Below, piece after piece: positions 25,172 to 35,099 of a stretch of 64,000 nucleotides of DNA (position 1 is its first letter; every line of letters begins with the position of its first letter). The translations under genes were made by a program, and so were the position numbers. The notes beneath the pieces are model-generated. The model ran no database searches, had not been told where the DNA came from, and saw only the letters and a program-made list of their open reading frames with translations. The DNA is from Actibacterium mucosum KCTC 23349 (GTDB lineage: Bacteria; Pseudomonadota; Alphaproteobacteria; Rhodobacterales; Rhodobacteraceae), in NCBI RefSeq assembly GCF_000647975.1, contig NZ_JFKE01000003.1:484244-548243 (forward strand), read 5' to 3'.

Positions 25172-28100
25172 CTAGCCCCAGCCGCCCCCACCGGGGGTGC
25201 GCAGTTCGAACAGGCCGCCGGCGGGCAATTCAACTTCGTCGTTGCCTTCGCGTCGCTCTCGAAGGCCATCAGGGTATTCCGCCCAGTTTTCCCCGGTGGC
25301 ACCGGGTGCACCGCCTGCCCCGCCGAAGGGTGCGACAGAACGGTGCGAGCACAGCGTGGTGACCGTAACCGGCTCCAAAAACCGCAACCGCCGGATCACC
25401 CCGTGGCCGCCGCGCCATTGCCCCGCGCCGCCCGATGCGGGGCGGATGCCGAAGGCCTCCAGGCGCACGGGGAAGCGTTTTTCCAGGATCTCGGGATCAG
25501 TCATGCGGGTATTGGTCATGTGGCTTTGCACCGCGTCGCAGCCGTCAAACCCCGGCCCCGCGCCGGTGCCGCCGGCGATGGTTTCATAGTTTTGGAACGC
25601 CTCGTTGCCCCAGATAAAGTTGTTCATCGTCGCCTGGCTGCAGGCCATCACCCTCAGCGCGCCGTAAAGCGCATTGCATGCGGCCTGGCTGACCTCGGTA
25701 TTGCCGGCGATCACGGCGGCGGGATAGGCGGGGTTCAGCATACTGCCCGGCGGCGCGATGATTTGCAGGGGTTTCAGACAGCCCTCGTTCAGCGGGATAT
25801 TTGCGCCCACCAAAGTGCGGAAGACATAGAGGACCACCGCCCGGCAGATCGCGTAAGGTGCGTTGTAGTTGCCGGGGTTCTGGGCCGAGGTGCCGGTGAA
25901 ATCCACCACCGCCTGCCGCGCGGCGCGGTCAACGCGGATGTCCACGCAGATCGCGGCGCCGTGGTCCATCGGGTAGGTGAACGTGCCGTCCGACAGCGTG
26001 TCGATGACCCGGCGCACGCTTTCTTCGGCGTTGTCCTGAACGTGGTTCATATAGGCCGCGACGACATCGGCGCCATAGGCCGTGACCACCTTCAAAAGCT
26101 CCTGCCGCCCGGTCTCGTTCGCGGCAACCTGTGCCTTCAGGTCGGCCATGTTCTGATCGATGTTGCGACACGGATAGCGGCCCGAGGCCAGCAGGGCGCG
26201 CGCCGCGTCCTCGCGCAAAGTGCCGCCATCAACCAGCCGGAAATTGTCGATCAGCACGCCTTCGTCGTCGATATGGGTGCTGTCGGGCGGGCCCGAGCCA
26301 GGGGTGCGCCCGCCGATATCGGCGTGGTGGCCGCGTGAGCCCAGCCAGAACAGCACCACATCCCCGACAAAAACCGGGGTGACAACCGTGACATCGGGCA
26401 GATGCGTGCCGCCGTTGAAGGGCGAGTTCAGCATGAACGCATCGCCGGGCCGGATGGCGCCCGCGTTTTCGCGCATCACCGTCTTGATGCTGTCGGACAT
26501 GGAGCCCAGATGCACCGGCACATGCGGCGCGTTGGCCACCAGATCGCCCGCCGCATCAAAGATCGCGCAGCTGAAGTCGAGCCGTTCCTTGATGTTGACC
26601 GACCACGAGGTATTGGCCAGCGTCGCGCCCATCTGGTCGGCGACGGACATGAAGAGGTTGTTGAACACCTCCAACAGCACCGGGTCGGCCTGCGTGCCTG
26701 CGGCGGCGGCGCGGGTGGCGGCGGTGGTGCGTTCAAGGATCAGGTTGCCGGCGGCATCGGCATAGGCGGACCAGCCGGGTTCGACGATATTGGTGCCGGT
26801 GGGTTCGGTGATGATGGCCGGGCCGGTGATGCGGGTGCCGGGGCCCAGCGTGTCGCGGGCGACCACCGGTGTGTCGGCGAGGCCATCGGGGAAGTGCACG
26901 GGGATATGGGCCAGCGGCGTGGCGGTGCCGTCGGCGGGCAGCCCGGCGGGTGCCTCGCCGGTTTGGCCGATGCCCTCGACCGCGATCATCTCGAACAGCA
27001 CGGCGCGCTCGGGCGAGGTGAAGCCGAACCGGGCCTGATGCGCGGCGTCGAAGGCCGATTGCATCGCGGTGGGGGTGCCAAAGGGCACCTCGAGCGCTTG
27101 GTGCGAGCCGTCATAGCGCAGGTGGGCATGGGCGATGGTGGCAACCTCGGCCACGCCCTGGGCGGCGACGGCGGCCTGCGCGTCGGCCCGCAGATCATCC
27201 ACGATATCAGCGGCTTGCGGGTCATCCAGCGGCGCGTCGACCTGACGTTCGTGCAGGGATCGGATCTCGGCCAGGCCCATGCCATAGGCCGACAGAACCC
27301 CCGCAAAGGGGTGGATGAACACGCGCCGCATGCCCAGCGCGTCGGCCACCAGACAGGCGTGTTGCCCCCCTGCCCCGCCGAAACATTGCAGGGTATAGCC
27401 GGTCACGTCATGGCCGCGCTGAACCGAGATTTTCTTGATCGCGTTGGCCATGTTGTCGACGGCGATGCGCAGGAAGCCCTCGGCCACATCCTCGGGCGTG
27501 GCGGGGGGCTGTCCGGTGGCCGTGGCGATGTCGGCGGCCATCTGCGTGAACGATGTTCGCACGGCGTCGACATCCAGCGGCTGACCGCCATCGGGGCCAA
27601 AGACGGCGGGGAAATGCGCCGGGTTCAGCTTGCCCAGCATCACGTTGCAATCGGTCACGGTCAGCGGCCCGCCACGGCGGTAACAGGCCGGGCCGGGGTT
27701 GGCGCCGGCGCTTTCGGGGCCAACCTGATAGCGGCCATCGCGGAAGGTGCAGATCGAGCCGCCGCCGGCGGCCACCGTGTGGATATCCATCATCGGGGCG
27801 CGCATGCGGACGCCGGCGACCTCGGTCTCGAAACTGCGTTCATAGGTGCTCGCGAAGTGGCTGACATCGGTGGAGGTGCCGCCCATGTCAAAGCCGATCA
27901 GTCGGTCGAACCCGGCGGCCTGCGCGGTTTTGACCATGCCGACAATGCCGCCCGCGGGGCCGGACAGGATGGCGTCTTTGCCCTGAAAGAGCCCCGCATC
28001 GGTCAGCCCGCCCGAGGATTGCATAAACAGCAGCCTGTCACACCCGCCCTGCGCTACGTCCAGCGCGTCGGCGACCTGATCGACATAGCGGCGCAGGATC

Positions 28101-28753
28101 GGCGACAGATAGGCATCAACCACCGTCGTGTCGCCGCGCCCCACCAGCTTGGCCAGCCGCGAGACCTGATGCGACAGCGAGATCTGGGTGAAGCCGATCT
28201 GGGCGGCGATTTCGCCGACGGCGCGTTCGTGAACGGGGTTCAGATAGGCGTGCAGGCCCGCCACGGCGACGGCGCGGATGCCGTCATCGAAGGCCGATTG
28301 CAGCGCGGCGCGCACCGCGCCCGTGTCCAGCGGGGTCAGGATGTTGCCGTCGGCATCCAGACGCTCGGCCATTTCGGCCACGCGTTCATAGAGCAGATCG
28401 GGCCGCCTTATATCCAGCGCGAAGAGGTCGGGCCGCGTTTGATAGCCGATGCGCAGCAGGTCGCCGAAACCTTGGGTGATCAGCAGCAGGGTGCGTTCGC
28501 CCTGACGCTCCAGCAACGCGTTGGTGGCCACGGTGGTGCCCATCTTGACCGCGCGAATGCGGCCGGGCGGGATGGCGTCGGCAGGCGCAAGGCCCAGCGC
28601 CTGGCGCACCCCTTCGACGGCGGCATCGGGGTAACGTTCGGGGTTTTCCGACAGCAGCTTGGCGGTGGACAACCCACCGGACGGATCGCGGGCGACCACA
28701 TCGGTGAAGGTGCCGCCCCGGTCGATCCAAAACTCCCACTGGCCTGATGTCAT
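25172..28753 (-). CDS. Fused hydantoinase A/B (5-oxoprolinase-type) protein
   Basis: The product has 1193 residues. The first half (about 1-650) is the HyuA/ATPase-like domain, with [17 protein letters not shown] near the N-terminus and a second [12 protein letters not shown] site near residue 300. The second half (about 665-1193) is HyuB, with [42 protein letters not shown] and GGGWG at the end. Such fused proteins open cyclic amides (5-oxoproline, hydantoins) using ATP. The start is taken at ATG 28753; the longer frame to 28810 lacks family sequence. The gene may be co-transcribed with the FAH-family gene 90 bases upstream. Confidence 0.9.
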   Translation of the reverse strand: MTSGQWEFWIDRGGTFTDVVARDPSGGLSTAKLLSENPERYPDAAVEGVRQALGLAPADAIPPGRIRAVKMGTTVATNALLERQGERTLLLITQGFGDLLRIGYQTRPDLFALDIRRPDLLYERVAEMAERLDADGNILTPLDTGAVRAALQSAFDDGIRAVAVAGLHAYLNPVHERAVGEIAAQIGFTQISLSHQVSRLAKLVGRGDTTVVDAYLSPILRRYVDQVADALDVAQGGCDRLLFMQSSGGLTDAGLFQGKDAILSGPAGGIVGMVKTAQAAGFDRLIGFDMGGTSTDVSHFASTYERSFETEVAGVRMRAPMMDIHTVAAGGGSICTFRDGRYQVGPESAGANPGPACYRRGGPLTVTDCNVMLGKLNPAHFPAVFGPDGGQPLDVDAVRTSFTQMAADIATATGQPPATPEDVAEGFLRIAVDNMANAIKKISVQRGHDVTGYTLQCFGGAGGQHACLVADALGMRRVFIHPFAGVLSAYGMGLAEIRSLHERQVDAPLDDPQAADIVDDLRADAQAAVAAQGVAEVATIAHAHLRYDGSHQALEVPFGTPTAMQSAFDAAHQARFGFTSPERAVLFEMIAVEGIGQTGEAPAGLPADGTATPLAHIPVHFPDGLADTPVVARDTLGPGTRITGPAIITEPTGTNIVEPGWSAYADAAGNLILERTTAATRAAAAGTQADPVLLEVFNNLFMSVADQMGATLANTSWSVNIKERLDFSCAIFDAAGDLVANAPHVPVHLGSMSDSIKTVMRENAGAIRPGDAFMLNSPFNGGTHLPDVTVVTPVFVGDVVLFWLGSRGHHADIGGRTPGSGPPDSTHIDDEGVLIDNFRLVDGGTLREDAARALLASGRYPCRNIDQNMADLKAQVAANETGRQELLKVVTAYGADVVAAYMNHVQDNAEESVRRVIDTLSDGTFTYPMDHGAAICVDIRVDRAARQAVVDFTGTSAQNPGNYNAPYAICRAVVLYVFRTLVGANIPLNEGCLKPLQIIAPPGSMLNPAYPAAVIAGNTEVSQAACNALYGALRVMACSQATMNNFIWGNEAFQNYETIAGGTGAGPGFDGCDAVQSHMTNTRMTDPEILEKRFPVRLEAFGIRPASGGAGQWRGGHGVIRRLRFLEPVTVTTLCSHRSVAPFGGAGGAPGATGENWAEYPDGLRERREGNDEVELPAGGLFELRTPGGGGWG

Positions 28754-28843
28754 GCCGCCTGCCCCTCGTTCATTCGGGCCGACAAAAGCAGAGGCGGGCG
28801 GGATGGGCAAGGCCGCACAAGCGGCCCCGCCCGCATTCGCGCA

Positions 28844-29689
28844 TCACGAGGCGGCGATGGCTTCCTGACGCTGGCTGCCCAGCCCTTCGACCTGCAGCTC
28901 GACCACGTCGCCCGGCGCCAGATAGCGCGGCGGGTTCAGGCCCATGCCCACACCCGACGGCGTGCCGGTGGCGATCAGATCACCGGGGCGCAGTTCCAGG
29001 AATTGCGACATGGCCGACACGATCTGCACCACGTTGAACACCATGTCCGAGGTGTTGGAGTTCTGCAGTTCCTCGCCGTTCAGCGACAGCGAAAGGTTCA
29101 GGTTCTGCACATCGGCAACCTCGTCCGCGGTGACCAGATAGGGGCCGGTGGGGCCGAAAGTGGGGGCGGATTTGCCGTTGATCCACTGGGCGCCACGCTC
29201 CAGCTGCCATTCGCGTTCGGACACGTCGTTGACCACGCAGAACCCGGCAACGTAGTCCATCGCGTCGGCCTCGGACACGTTATGGGCGGTTTTGCCGATG
29301 ACGATGCCCAGCTCAACCTCCCAGTCGGAGCGGGTGGAGCCGCGCGGGATCACGATGGGGTCGTTGGGACCGGACAGGCACGAGGTGGCCTTGGAAAAGA
29401 TGATCGGTTCAGTCGGCAGGGCCATGCCGGCCTCTTCGGCGTGTTTCACGTAGTTCAGGCCGATGCAGTAGAAATTCGGCACGTCGGTCAGGCAGGATCC
29501 GATGCGGCCGGGTTCGGCCACCAGCGGCAGGCTGGCGGGATCCAGCGCGCGCAGCTTGTCCAGCGCGTCCAGCGACACGCCCGCACCGGCCAGAACCGCG
29601 TCGGTGCCCGACAGGTCGCGCACATTGCCATCGGCGTCCAGCAGGCCGGGTTTTTCCTGCCCCTTGGGGCCGTAATTGAGAAGTTTCAT
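28844..29689 (-). CDS. Fumarylacetoacetate hydrolase family enzyme
   Basis: The product has 281 residues. The metal site is visible in the C-terminal two-thirds: IGLNYVKHAEEAG, DWEVELGIVIG with its glutamates, VNDVSEREWQ with the aspartate, and the lysine in INGKSAPTFGPTGPYL. The closest functional match from memory is 2,4-diketo-3-deoxy-L-fuconate (or rhamnonate) hydrolase, which cleaves the last sugar-acid intermediate to pyruvate and lactate. Many databases call such proteins ureidoglycolate lyase, and the purine cluster nearby makes that name tempting. The linked GntR, SDR and IlvD genes support the sugar-acid role instead. Confidence 0.88.
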   Translation of the reverse strand: MKLLNYGPKGQEKPGLLDADGNVRDLSGTDAVLAGAGVSLDALDKLRALDPASLPLVAEPGRIGSCLTDVPNFYCIGLNYVKHAEEAGMALPTEPIIFSKATSCLSGPNDPIVIPRGSTRSDWEVELGIVIGKTAHNVSEADAMDYVAGFCVVNDVSEREWQLERGAQWINGKSAPTFGPTGPYLVTADEVADVQNLNLSLSLNGEELQNSNTSDMVFNVVQIVSAMSQFLELRPGDLIATGTPSGVGMGLNPPRYLAPGDVVELQVEGLGSQRQEAIAAS

Positions 29690-29716
29690 TGGGTCGTCCT
29701 TCGTGGTCGTAATTGG

Positions 29717-30382
29717 CTATTGGGTGGCCGCATCGCGGGCGCGATAGGCGTCGGAGATGTTGCTTTCCAGCAATTCCATATGGGTGCGGATCGTCGCCTC
29801 GATCCCTTCGGCGTCGCGGGCGCGCAGGCGGTCGACGATGGCGTCGTGCTGGCCCAGAACCGAGGTGCGGGCCAGAAGGTGGCTGGCCGACAAGAAGCGC
29901 GCGCGCCACAGGCGCGACAGGTAAGCGTCGTGCGTTTCGATCAGGGACGGGTTGTGCGAGGCGCGGGCGATGGCGCGGTGGAAATTCATGTCGAATTCAA
30001 AGAAATCCACCCGGTCGAGCGTTTCAAACTTGCGCGGCATGTCGGCGTTCAGGGCCACGATGCTGTCGATCTCGCGGTCGGACGCGTTGGTGCAGGCCAG
30101 CCGGCCCGACAGCGCCTCGAGCACGGACAGCACCTGCATTTGGTCCAGCACCTCGGCCAGCGAGGGGTCGGCGACGATGGGGCTGCGGGTGGGGCGCAGG
30201 GTCAACAGGCCGTCCTGGGCCAGGATGCGGATCGCCTCGCGCATGGGGGTGCGGCTGACGCCCATCTCGGTGGCGTTGTCGCGTTCCTTAACCGGGGCGC
30301 CGGGGGCCAGCTTGCCCAGCAGGATATCGCGCCTGAGCTGGGCGGCGATGCGTTCTGCCAGGGGTTCGGTGCCGGCGGTCAT
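29717..30382 (-). CDS. FadR-type GntR family regulator of the sugar-acid module
   Basis: The product (221 residues) has an N-terminal winged helix (LAERIAAQLRRDILLGKLAPG, then VSRTPMREAIRILAQDGLL) and an all-helical FCD effector domain from about residue 80. The FCD metal-site residues are seen in FEFDMNFHRAIARASHN. It sits 27 bases upstream of the FAH gene on the same strand and divergent to the SDR gene. TGGTATACCA sites in both promoters of the module are likely its operators. The ligand is probably a sugar acid or keto acid of the pathway. Confidence 0.9.
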   Translation of the reverse strand: MTAGTEPLAERIAAQLRRDILLGKLAPGAPVKERDNATEMGVSRTPMREAIRILAQDGLLTLRPTRSPIVADPSLAEVLDQMQVLSVLEALSGRLACTNASDREIDSIVALNADMPRKFETLDRVDFFEFDMNFHRAIARASHNPSLIETHDAYLSRLWRARFLSASHLLARTSVLGQHDAIVDRLRARDAEGIEATIRTHMELLESNISDAYRARDAATQ

Positions 30383-30455
30383 GCGCGCCGCTCCTTTCGC
30401 CAAAATGGGCCCGGTGCAGCGCCGAAAAACTATCCATTGCCGCGGTTCGGAATTC

Positions 30456-30465
30456 TGGTATACCA
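30456..30465. promoter_or_regulatory. GntR operator TGGTATACCA between gntR and the SDR gene
   Basis: A perfect 10-base palindrome, inside TTCTGGTATACCAAAA, lies midway between the divergent starts at 30382 and 30521. It resembles the TTGGTATACCAA sites of UxuR/ExuR-like FadR-family repressors. Two more copies lie upstream of the dehydratase gene. Confidence 0.75.
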
Positions 30466-30520
30466 AAACTAACAGGCTGTCGAGGGACAAGCCTTTTGCA
30501 AGATATTTCGGGGAGGAAAG

Positions 30521-31246
30521 ATGCGGCTGCAAGGCAAAACCGCCTTTGTGACGGCGGCGGGCCAAGGGATCGGACGGGCCGTGGTGCAGGCCTATCTGGC
30601 GGAGGGCGCCACGGTCACGGCGAGCGATATCAACGGTGATCTGCTGGAGGGTCTGGGCCTTGCCGAGGTGATGGCGCTGGACGTGACCGACAAGGCGGCG
30701 CTGACGCGCGAGGTCAACGCGGCCAAGCCGGATATCCTGGTGAACTGCGCGGGCATCGTGCATGGCGGCACGCTGGCCGAGGCCAGCGACGCGGAGTTTG
30801 ATTTTGCCATGAACCTGAACGTGCGGGCCCAGTTCCACGCGATGCAGGCTGCGTTGCCGCATATGCTGGAACGCGGCGGCGGGTCGATAGTGAACATCGC
30901 CTCGGTCGCGTCGTCGATATTGGCGGCCCCGGGCCGGTTCATCTATGGCACCAGCAAGGCGGCGGTGATTGGCATGACCAAATCGGTGGCGGTGGATTAC
31001 GTCAAGGCGGGGATCCGGTGCAACTGCATCTGCCCGGGCACGGTGGACAGCCCGTCCTTGCACGACCGGCTGCGGGCCACGGGCGATTACGACGCGGCGC
31101 TGAAAGCGTTCATCGCGCGCCAGCCCATGGGCCGGATCGGCACACCCGAAGAGGTGGCCGCACTGGCGGTTTACCTGGGCTCGGACGAGAGCGGATTTAC
31201 AACCGGACAGGCCCACATCCTGGATGGGGGTTGGGCCGCGGGATAA
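30521..31246 (+). CDS. SDR dehydrogenase, probably 2-keto-3-deoxy-sugar-acid 4-dehydrogenase
   Basis: The product (241 residues) is a classical SDR: TAAGQGIGRAVVQAYL at the N-terminus, an aspartate after the second strand (ASDIN) indicating NAD preference, NCAG, the catalytic serine in IASVASS, and YGTSKAA. It resembles the DHRS6-like group that includes 2-keto-3-deoxy-L-fuconate dehydrogenase, which makes the substrate of the FAH hydrolase encoded on the other side of the operator. It shares the TGGTATACCA operator with the regulator gene and has AGGAAAG ahead of its ATG. Confidence 0.87.
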   Translation: MRLQGKTAFVTAAGQGIGRAVVQAYLAEGATVTASDINGDLLEGLGLAEVMALDVTDKAALTREVNAAKPDILVNCAGIVHGGTLAEASDAEFDFAMNLNVRAQFHAMQAALPHMLERGGGSIVNIASVASSILAAPGRFIYGTSKAAVIGMTKSVAVDYVKAGIRCNCICPGTVDSPSLHDRLRATGDYDAALKAFIARQPMGRIGTPEEVAALAVYLGSDESGFTTGQAHILDGGWAAG

Positions 31247-31266
31247 CGCATTTCTGGGAGGACAAA

Positions 31267-32235
31267 ATGCACATACTAATCACGGGCGGTGGCGGGTTCA
31301 TCGGCCAGAAACTGGCGCGCGCGCTGGCGGCGCAAGGTCGGCTGCGCGGGGCGGAGATATCGAAACTGGTGCTGACCGATCTGGGCGAGCCGGCGGCGAT
31401 TGAAGCGCCGTTTGAGGTTGTGCGGTTGGCCAGCGACCTTTCCGACGGCTCATCGCGCGAGACGCTCTTCGCCGATCACGGCCCGTTTGACGTCATCTTC
31501 CACCTGGCCGCCGTGGTGTCGGGGGCGGCAGAGGCCGATTTCGATTTGGGCATCCGGGTGAACCTGTTTGGCACGCTGGGCCTGTTCGAGGCCGCCCGGG
31601 CGCAGGGCAACGCACCGGTTGTGGTTTACGCCAGCTCGATGGCGGTGCATGGCGGCATGGCGCCCGATCCGATTGTGGACGGGGTGGAGCTGAACCCGCA
31701 GACATCCTATGGCGCGCAGAAGGCGATGGGAGAGCTGTTGCTGACCGACATGTCGCGCAAGGGGTTTCTGGACGGGCGCGGGCTGCGGTTGCCGACGGTT
31801 TCGATCCGGCCGGGCAAGCCCAACGCGGCGGCCAGCAGCTTCATGTCGTCGATCTTTCGCGACACGATGCAGGGCAACCTGTCGAACTGCCCGGTCGATG
31901 AAAGCTATGAGCTGTGGCACACGGCGCCGCGCACGGTCATTCGCAACTTTATCCATGCCGCCGAGATGGACGGCGGGGCGTTGGGCGAAAACCGGTGCAT
32001 CAACCTGCCGGGGCGCTGTGACAGCATTGGTGCGATGATCGCGGCGATGACAGCCGTGGCCGGGCCGGAACCCGCGACACGCATCACGTGGGACCGCGAC
32101 CCGGTGATCGAGGCCATCGTGAACGGCTGGCGCGGGCGGGTGACGCTGGGCCGGGCGATCGATCTGGGGTTTGTCGCCGATGATAGTTTCGAGGACAGCG
32201 TGCGCTGGTTCCTGGAAGACGATATCGCGCGCTAG
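31267..32235 (+). CDS. denD: DenD-like NAD-dependent sugar-acid dehydrogenase
   Basis: The product has 322 residues and the extended SDR (epimerase) fold, with ITGGGGFIGQKLARAL at the N-terminus, DLGEP after the second strand, ASSMAVHGG, and the catalytic YGAQK. The LPTVSIRPGKPNAAASSF segment is typical of the DenD family, which oxidises C2 of D-erythronate. In this module it may oxidise another sugar acid. GGGAGGAC lies ahead of ATG 31267, 20 bases after the SDR stop; the frame is open further upstream within that gene. Confidence 0.85.
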   Translation: MHILITGGGGFIGQKLARALAAQGRLRGAEISKLVLTDLGEPAAIEAPFEVVRLASDLSDGSSRETLFADHGPFDVIFHLAAVVSGAAEADFDLGIRVNLFGTLGLFEAARAQGNAPVVVYASSMAVHGGMAPDPIVDGVELNPQTSYGAQKAMGELLLTDMSRKGFLDGRGLRLPTVSIRPGKPNAAASSFMSSIFRDTMQGNLSNCPVDESYELWHTAPRTVIRNFIHAAEMDGGALGENRCINLPGRCDSIGAMIAAMTAVAGPEPATRITWDRDPVIEAIVNGWRGRVTLGRAIDLGFVADDSFEDSVRWFLEDDIAR

Positions 32236-32263
32236 GCCGCCCGGCGGAAGGCCGGGCCGCCCC

Positions 32264-33004
32264 CTACCCCCGGCCGATAAACGGCATCTTGGTGGCCATG
32301 ACGTTGACGAACTGAATATTCGCCTCGGGCGGCAGGCTGACCATATGGGCCACGGTGGACACCACGTTGGAGACATCCATCACCGGCTCTACCTTCACCG
32401 AGCCATCGGCCTGCGGCACACCGCGGGTCATGGCGTCGGCCATGTCGGTATGCGCGTTGCCGATATCGATCTGCCCGCAGGCGATGTCGAAGGCGCGGCC
32501 ATCGAGGCTGAGCGAGCGGGTCAGGCCCGTCACCGCGTGTTTCGACATCGTGTAGGTGGCCGAGCCGGGGCGCGGCACATGGGCCGAGATCGAGCCGTTA
32601 TTGATGATGCGCCCGCCCTGCGGAGACTGGTGCCGCATGATGCGAAACGCGTGTTGGGCGCAGAAGAACATGCCGTTGATGTTGATGTTGCACAGGCGCA
32701 GCCAATCCTCGGTCGGGACCTCGTCGATGGTGGCGGCGGGTACACCGATCCCGGCATTGTTGAACAGGACGTCCAGACCGCCCCATGCCGATTTGATCGT
32801 GTCAAAGGCTGTGGCAACGGCCCCCGGATCTGCCACGTCGCACGGCACAACCAGCGCGTTGTCGCGCCCGGCGGCCACGGCCTGCAATGCCTCTTCGCGG
32901 CGGGCCAGCAGGGCCACTTGATGACCCTGCCCAAGGAAATGTTCGGCGCAGGCGCGGCCAATGCCGCCCGATGCGCCGGTGATAACAATACGTTTCTGGC
33001 TCAT
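32264..33004 (-). CDS. SDR family oxidoreductase (serine dehydrogenase-like)
   Basis: The product (246 residues) carries TGASGGIGRACAEHFL at the N-terminus, ARREEAL after the second strand (NADP-type), NNAGIGV, the catalytic serine in INNGSISAHVPR and YTMSKHA. It is encoded nine bases after the dehydratase gene, so it is in its operon and under the twin operator. It may oxidise the free sugar to the lactone or acid used by the dehydratase. It converges on denD. The precise substrate is unknown. Confidence 0.85.
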   Translation of the reverse strand: MSQKRIVITGASGGIGRACAEHFLGQGHQVALLARREEALQAVAAGRDNALVVPCDVADPGAVATAFDTIKSAWGGLDVLFNNAGIGVPAATIDEVPTEDWLRLCNININGMFFCAQHAFRIMRHQSPQGGRIINNGSISAHVPRPGSATYTMSKHAVTGLTRSLSLDGRAFDIACGQIDIGNAHTDMADAMTRGVPQADGSVKVEPVMDVSNVVSTVAHMVSLPPEANIQFVNVMATKMPFIGRG

Positions 33005-33013
33005 ATCAGCCCC

Positions 33014-34795
33014 TTAGTGGTTGTCGCGCGGCAAATCCTTCGCAACCTTGTGATAATTGGTGGCAAGCTCGATGCAACCACCATCGGCCAATTGCCCAAC
33101 GGTGTTGCGATAGATCTCTTGCCAGGGGGTCTGGTTGTGGATCTCGGGCGGGGTCCAGGCGGCTTTGCGCGCCTCCCACTCGGCATCGTCAACCAGCGCG
33201 TTCATGGTGGAATTGTTCAGGTCCAGCCGCACCGCGTCGCCGGTTTCCAGATAGGCCAGGCCACCCCCCACAACGCTTTCGGGCGAGGCGTTCAGGATCG
33301 ACGGGCTTTCCGAGGTGCCCGATTGCCGCCCATCGCCCACCGTTGGCAGGTGGTGGATGCCCTGCTGGATCAGCGCATCGGGCGGCTGCATGTTCACCAC
33401 CTCGGCCGAACCGGGATAGCCCACGCAGCCCACGTTGCGGATGAACAGGATGCAGTTTTCGTCGATGCCAAGGTCAGGGTCGTTGATACGGTCGTGGTAA
33501 TCCTCGGGGCCTTCAAAGACGATGGCGCGGGCCTCGAACACATTCTCGGAGCCCGGTTTCGACAGGAAACGCTGCTGAAAATCGGCCGAGATCACGCTGG
33601 TCTTCATCAGCGCGCTGTCAAAGAGGTTGCCCGACAGCACCTTGAACCCCGCATTCACCCGCATCGGCGCGTCGTAGGTTTTGATCACGTCGGTGTCCTC
33701 GCTGGCCCAGCCATCAAGGTTCTTGCCCATGCCCTGCCCCGTGGCAGTCATGGCGCTTTCGTGGATGCGCCCGGCCTTGCGCAGCTCGCCCATCACGGCG
33801 GGCACGCCCCCGGCGCGGAAAAAGCTTTCGCCCAGATATTCACCGGCGGGCTGCATATTGACCAAAAGGGGCACATCGAACCCGATGGTCTCCCAATCGG
33901 TCACGTCCAGCTTGACGCCCGCATGGCGCGCAATGGCCTGCAGATGCGGCGGCGCGTTGGTTGACCCACCGATGGCGGCGTTCACGACAATCGCGTTCTC
34001 GAACGCCTCGCGGGTCAGAATGTCCGAGGGTTTCAGATCGTCATGCACCATCTGCACGATCCGCTTGCCGGTCTCGTACGCGATGGCCATACGCTCGCGG
34101 AACGGTGCGGGAATGGCCGAATTGCCGGTCAGCGACATGCCCAACGCCTCGGCCATGGCGTTCATCGTGCTGGCGGTGCCCATCGTGTTGCAGTGCCCCA
34201 GCGACGGGGCCGAGGCGCAGACGCGGCTGATGAATTCGTCATAGTCGATCTTGCCCTCGCCCAGCAAACGGCGGCTTTCCCAGACGATGGTGCCGGAACC
34301 GGCCCGCTCGCCCTTCCACCAGCCATCCAGCATCGGCCCACCGTTCAGCGCAATGGCCGGCAGGTCGGCCGTGGCCGCCCCCATCAGCATCGCGGGCGTG
34401 GTCTTGTCGCACCCGGTGGTCAGCACCACCCCGTCGATCGGATAGCCATGCAGCACCTCGACCAGCGTCAGATAGGCCAGGTTGCGGTCCAGCGCCGCGG
34501 TGGGCCGCTTGCCGGTCTCCTGAATGGGGTGCACCGGAAACTCCATCGGGATGCCGCCGCCGTCGCGGATGCCTGCCTTGATCCGGTCCATCAGGAAGAC
34601 GTGGATCTTGTTGCACGGCGACAGGTCCGAGCCGGTCTGCGCCACGCCAATGATCGGCTTGCCACCCTGCAATTCCTCGCGGGTAAACTCCTGGTTCAGG
34701 TAACGCTCCAGATAAAGCGCCGTCATGCCGGGGTTATTGGGATTATCGAACCATTCCTGGCTGCGAAAGGTCTTGTTGGCGCGGGTGTTTCCCAT
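33014..34795 (-). CDS. IlvD/Edd-family sugar-acid dehydratase
   Basis: The product (593 residues) is an iron-sulfur dehydratase. Cluster ligands C61 (SPCNKIH), C129 (TTGCDKTT) and C202 (GHCNTMGT), and the lysine K131, fall at positions equivalent to those of Rhizobium L-arabinonate dehydratase (C59, C127, C200, K129). The DGRQSGTSES loop near residue 488 carries the active-site serine. It removes water from an aldonate to give a 2-keto-3-deoxy sugar acid. Arabinonate, xylonate, fuconate or galactonate are all possible. It is the first gene of its operon, below two TGGTATACCA operators. Confidence 0.92.
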   Translation of the reverse strand: MGNTRANKTFRSQEWFDNPNNPGMTALYLERYLNQEFTREELQGGKPIIGVAQTGSDLSPCNKIHVFLMDRIKAGIRDGGGIPMEFPVHPIQETGKRPTAALDRNLAYLTLVEVLHGYPIDGVVLTTGCDKTTPAMLMGAATADLPAIALNGGPMLDGWWKGERAGSGTIVWESRRLLGEGKIDYDEFISRVCASAPSLGHCNTMGTASTMNAMAEALGMSLTGNSAIPAPFRERMAIAYETGKRIVQMVHDDLKPSDILTREAFENAIVVNAAIGGSTNAPPHLQAIARHAGVKLDVTDWETIGFDVPLLVNMQPAGEYLGESFFRAGGVPAVMGELRKAGRIHESAMTATGQGMGKNLDGWASEDTDVIKTYDAPMRVNAGFKVLSGNLFDSALMKTSVISADFQQRFLSKPGSENVFEARAIVFEGPEDYHDRINDPDLGIDENCILFIRNVGCVGYPGSAEVVNMQPPDALIQQGIHHLPTVGDGRQSGTSESPSILNASPESVVGGGLAYLETGDAVRLDLNNSTMNALVDDAEWEARKAAWTPPEIHNQTPWQEIYRNTVGQLADGGCIELATNYHKVAKDLPRDNH

Positions 34796-34840
34796 GTCTG
34801 TTGTCCTGAGTTTTGTGGCGGGTTAAGCCCGCCCGTGTTT

Positions 34841-34850
34841 TGGTATACCA
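34841..34850. promoter_or_regulatory. GntR operator copy 2 (TGGTATACCA)
   Basis: A perfect palindrome within TTTTGGTATACCAGAATTC, 46 bases upstream of the dehydratase ATG. It is identical to the site at 30456 and placed 24 bases, centre to centre, from a third copy. Confidence 0.78.
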
Positions 34851-34864
34851 GAATTCTTCCGATC

Positions 34865-34874
34865 TGGTATACCA
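34865..34874. promoter_or_regulatory. GntR operator copy 3 (TGGTATACCA)
   Basis: A perfect palindrome within ATCTGGTATACCAGAAT. The 24-base spacing to copy 2 is a little over two helical turns and suggests cooperative binding on one DNA face. Confidence 0.78.
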
Positions 34875-34981
34875 GAATCAACACCATTTCCACCCCGCAC
34901 ATGGCGTGAAATTTCTTTTCAGGCGGATTTCGCAGAATTACCGCTTGTATCTCCCCCCTCAGGAACGCTAAACCGGCCAAC

Positions 34982-35071
34982 GGAGACGTGGCCGAGTGGT
35001 CGAAGGCGCTCCCCTGCTAAGGGAGTAGGCGGGAAACCGTCTCGAGGGTTCGAATCCCTTCGTCTCCGCCA
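34982..35071 (+). tRNA. tRNA-Ser (anticodon GCU)
   Basis: The acceptor arms GGAGACG (34982-34988) and CGTCTCC (35061-35067) pair perfectly, followed by discriminator G and an encoded CCA. The anticodon arm CTCCC-CTGCTAA-GGGAG presents GCT. The long variable arm (about 18 bases, TAGGCGGGAAACCGTCTC) and GGTTCGAATCC T-loop are typical of serine tRNA. It reads AGC/AGU codons. A decayed insertion sequence begins 29 bases downstream. Confidence 0.97.
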
Positions 35072-35099
35072 CTTTCTCACCGTCCTCGTCTAGGTCGTC

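Noticed and set aside
26402..28747. Open frame of 781 codons on the plus strand opposite the hydantoinase gene
   Set aside because: Low-complexity Gly/Arg/His translation caused by codon bias of the real gene on the other strand.
28844..29689. Ureidoglycolate lyase, because it lies near the purine genes
   Set aside because: The protein is of the FAH family; a true allA is present at 23220-23708, and the regulator and operators link this gene to the sugar-acid module.
32171..33964. Open frame of 597 codons opposite the SDR and IlvD genes
   Set aside because: It spans two real convergent or adjacent genes and their gap, and shows no domain or start signal.
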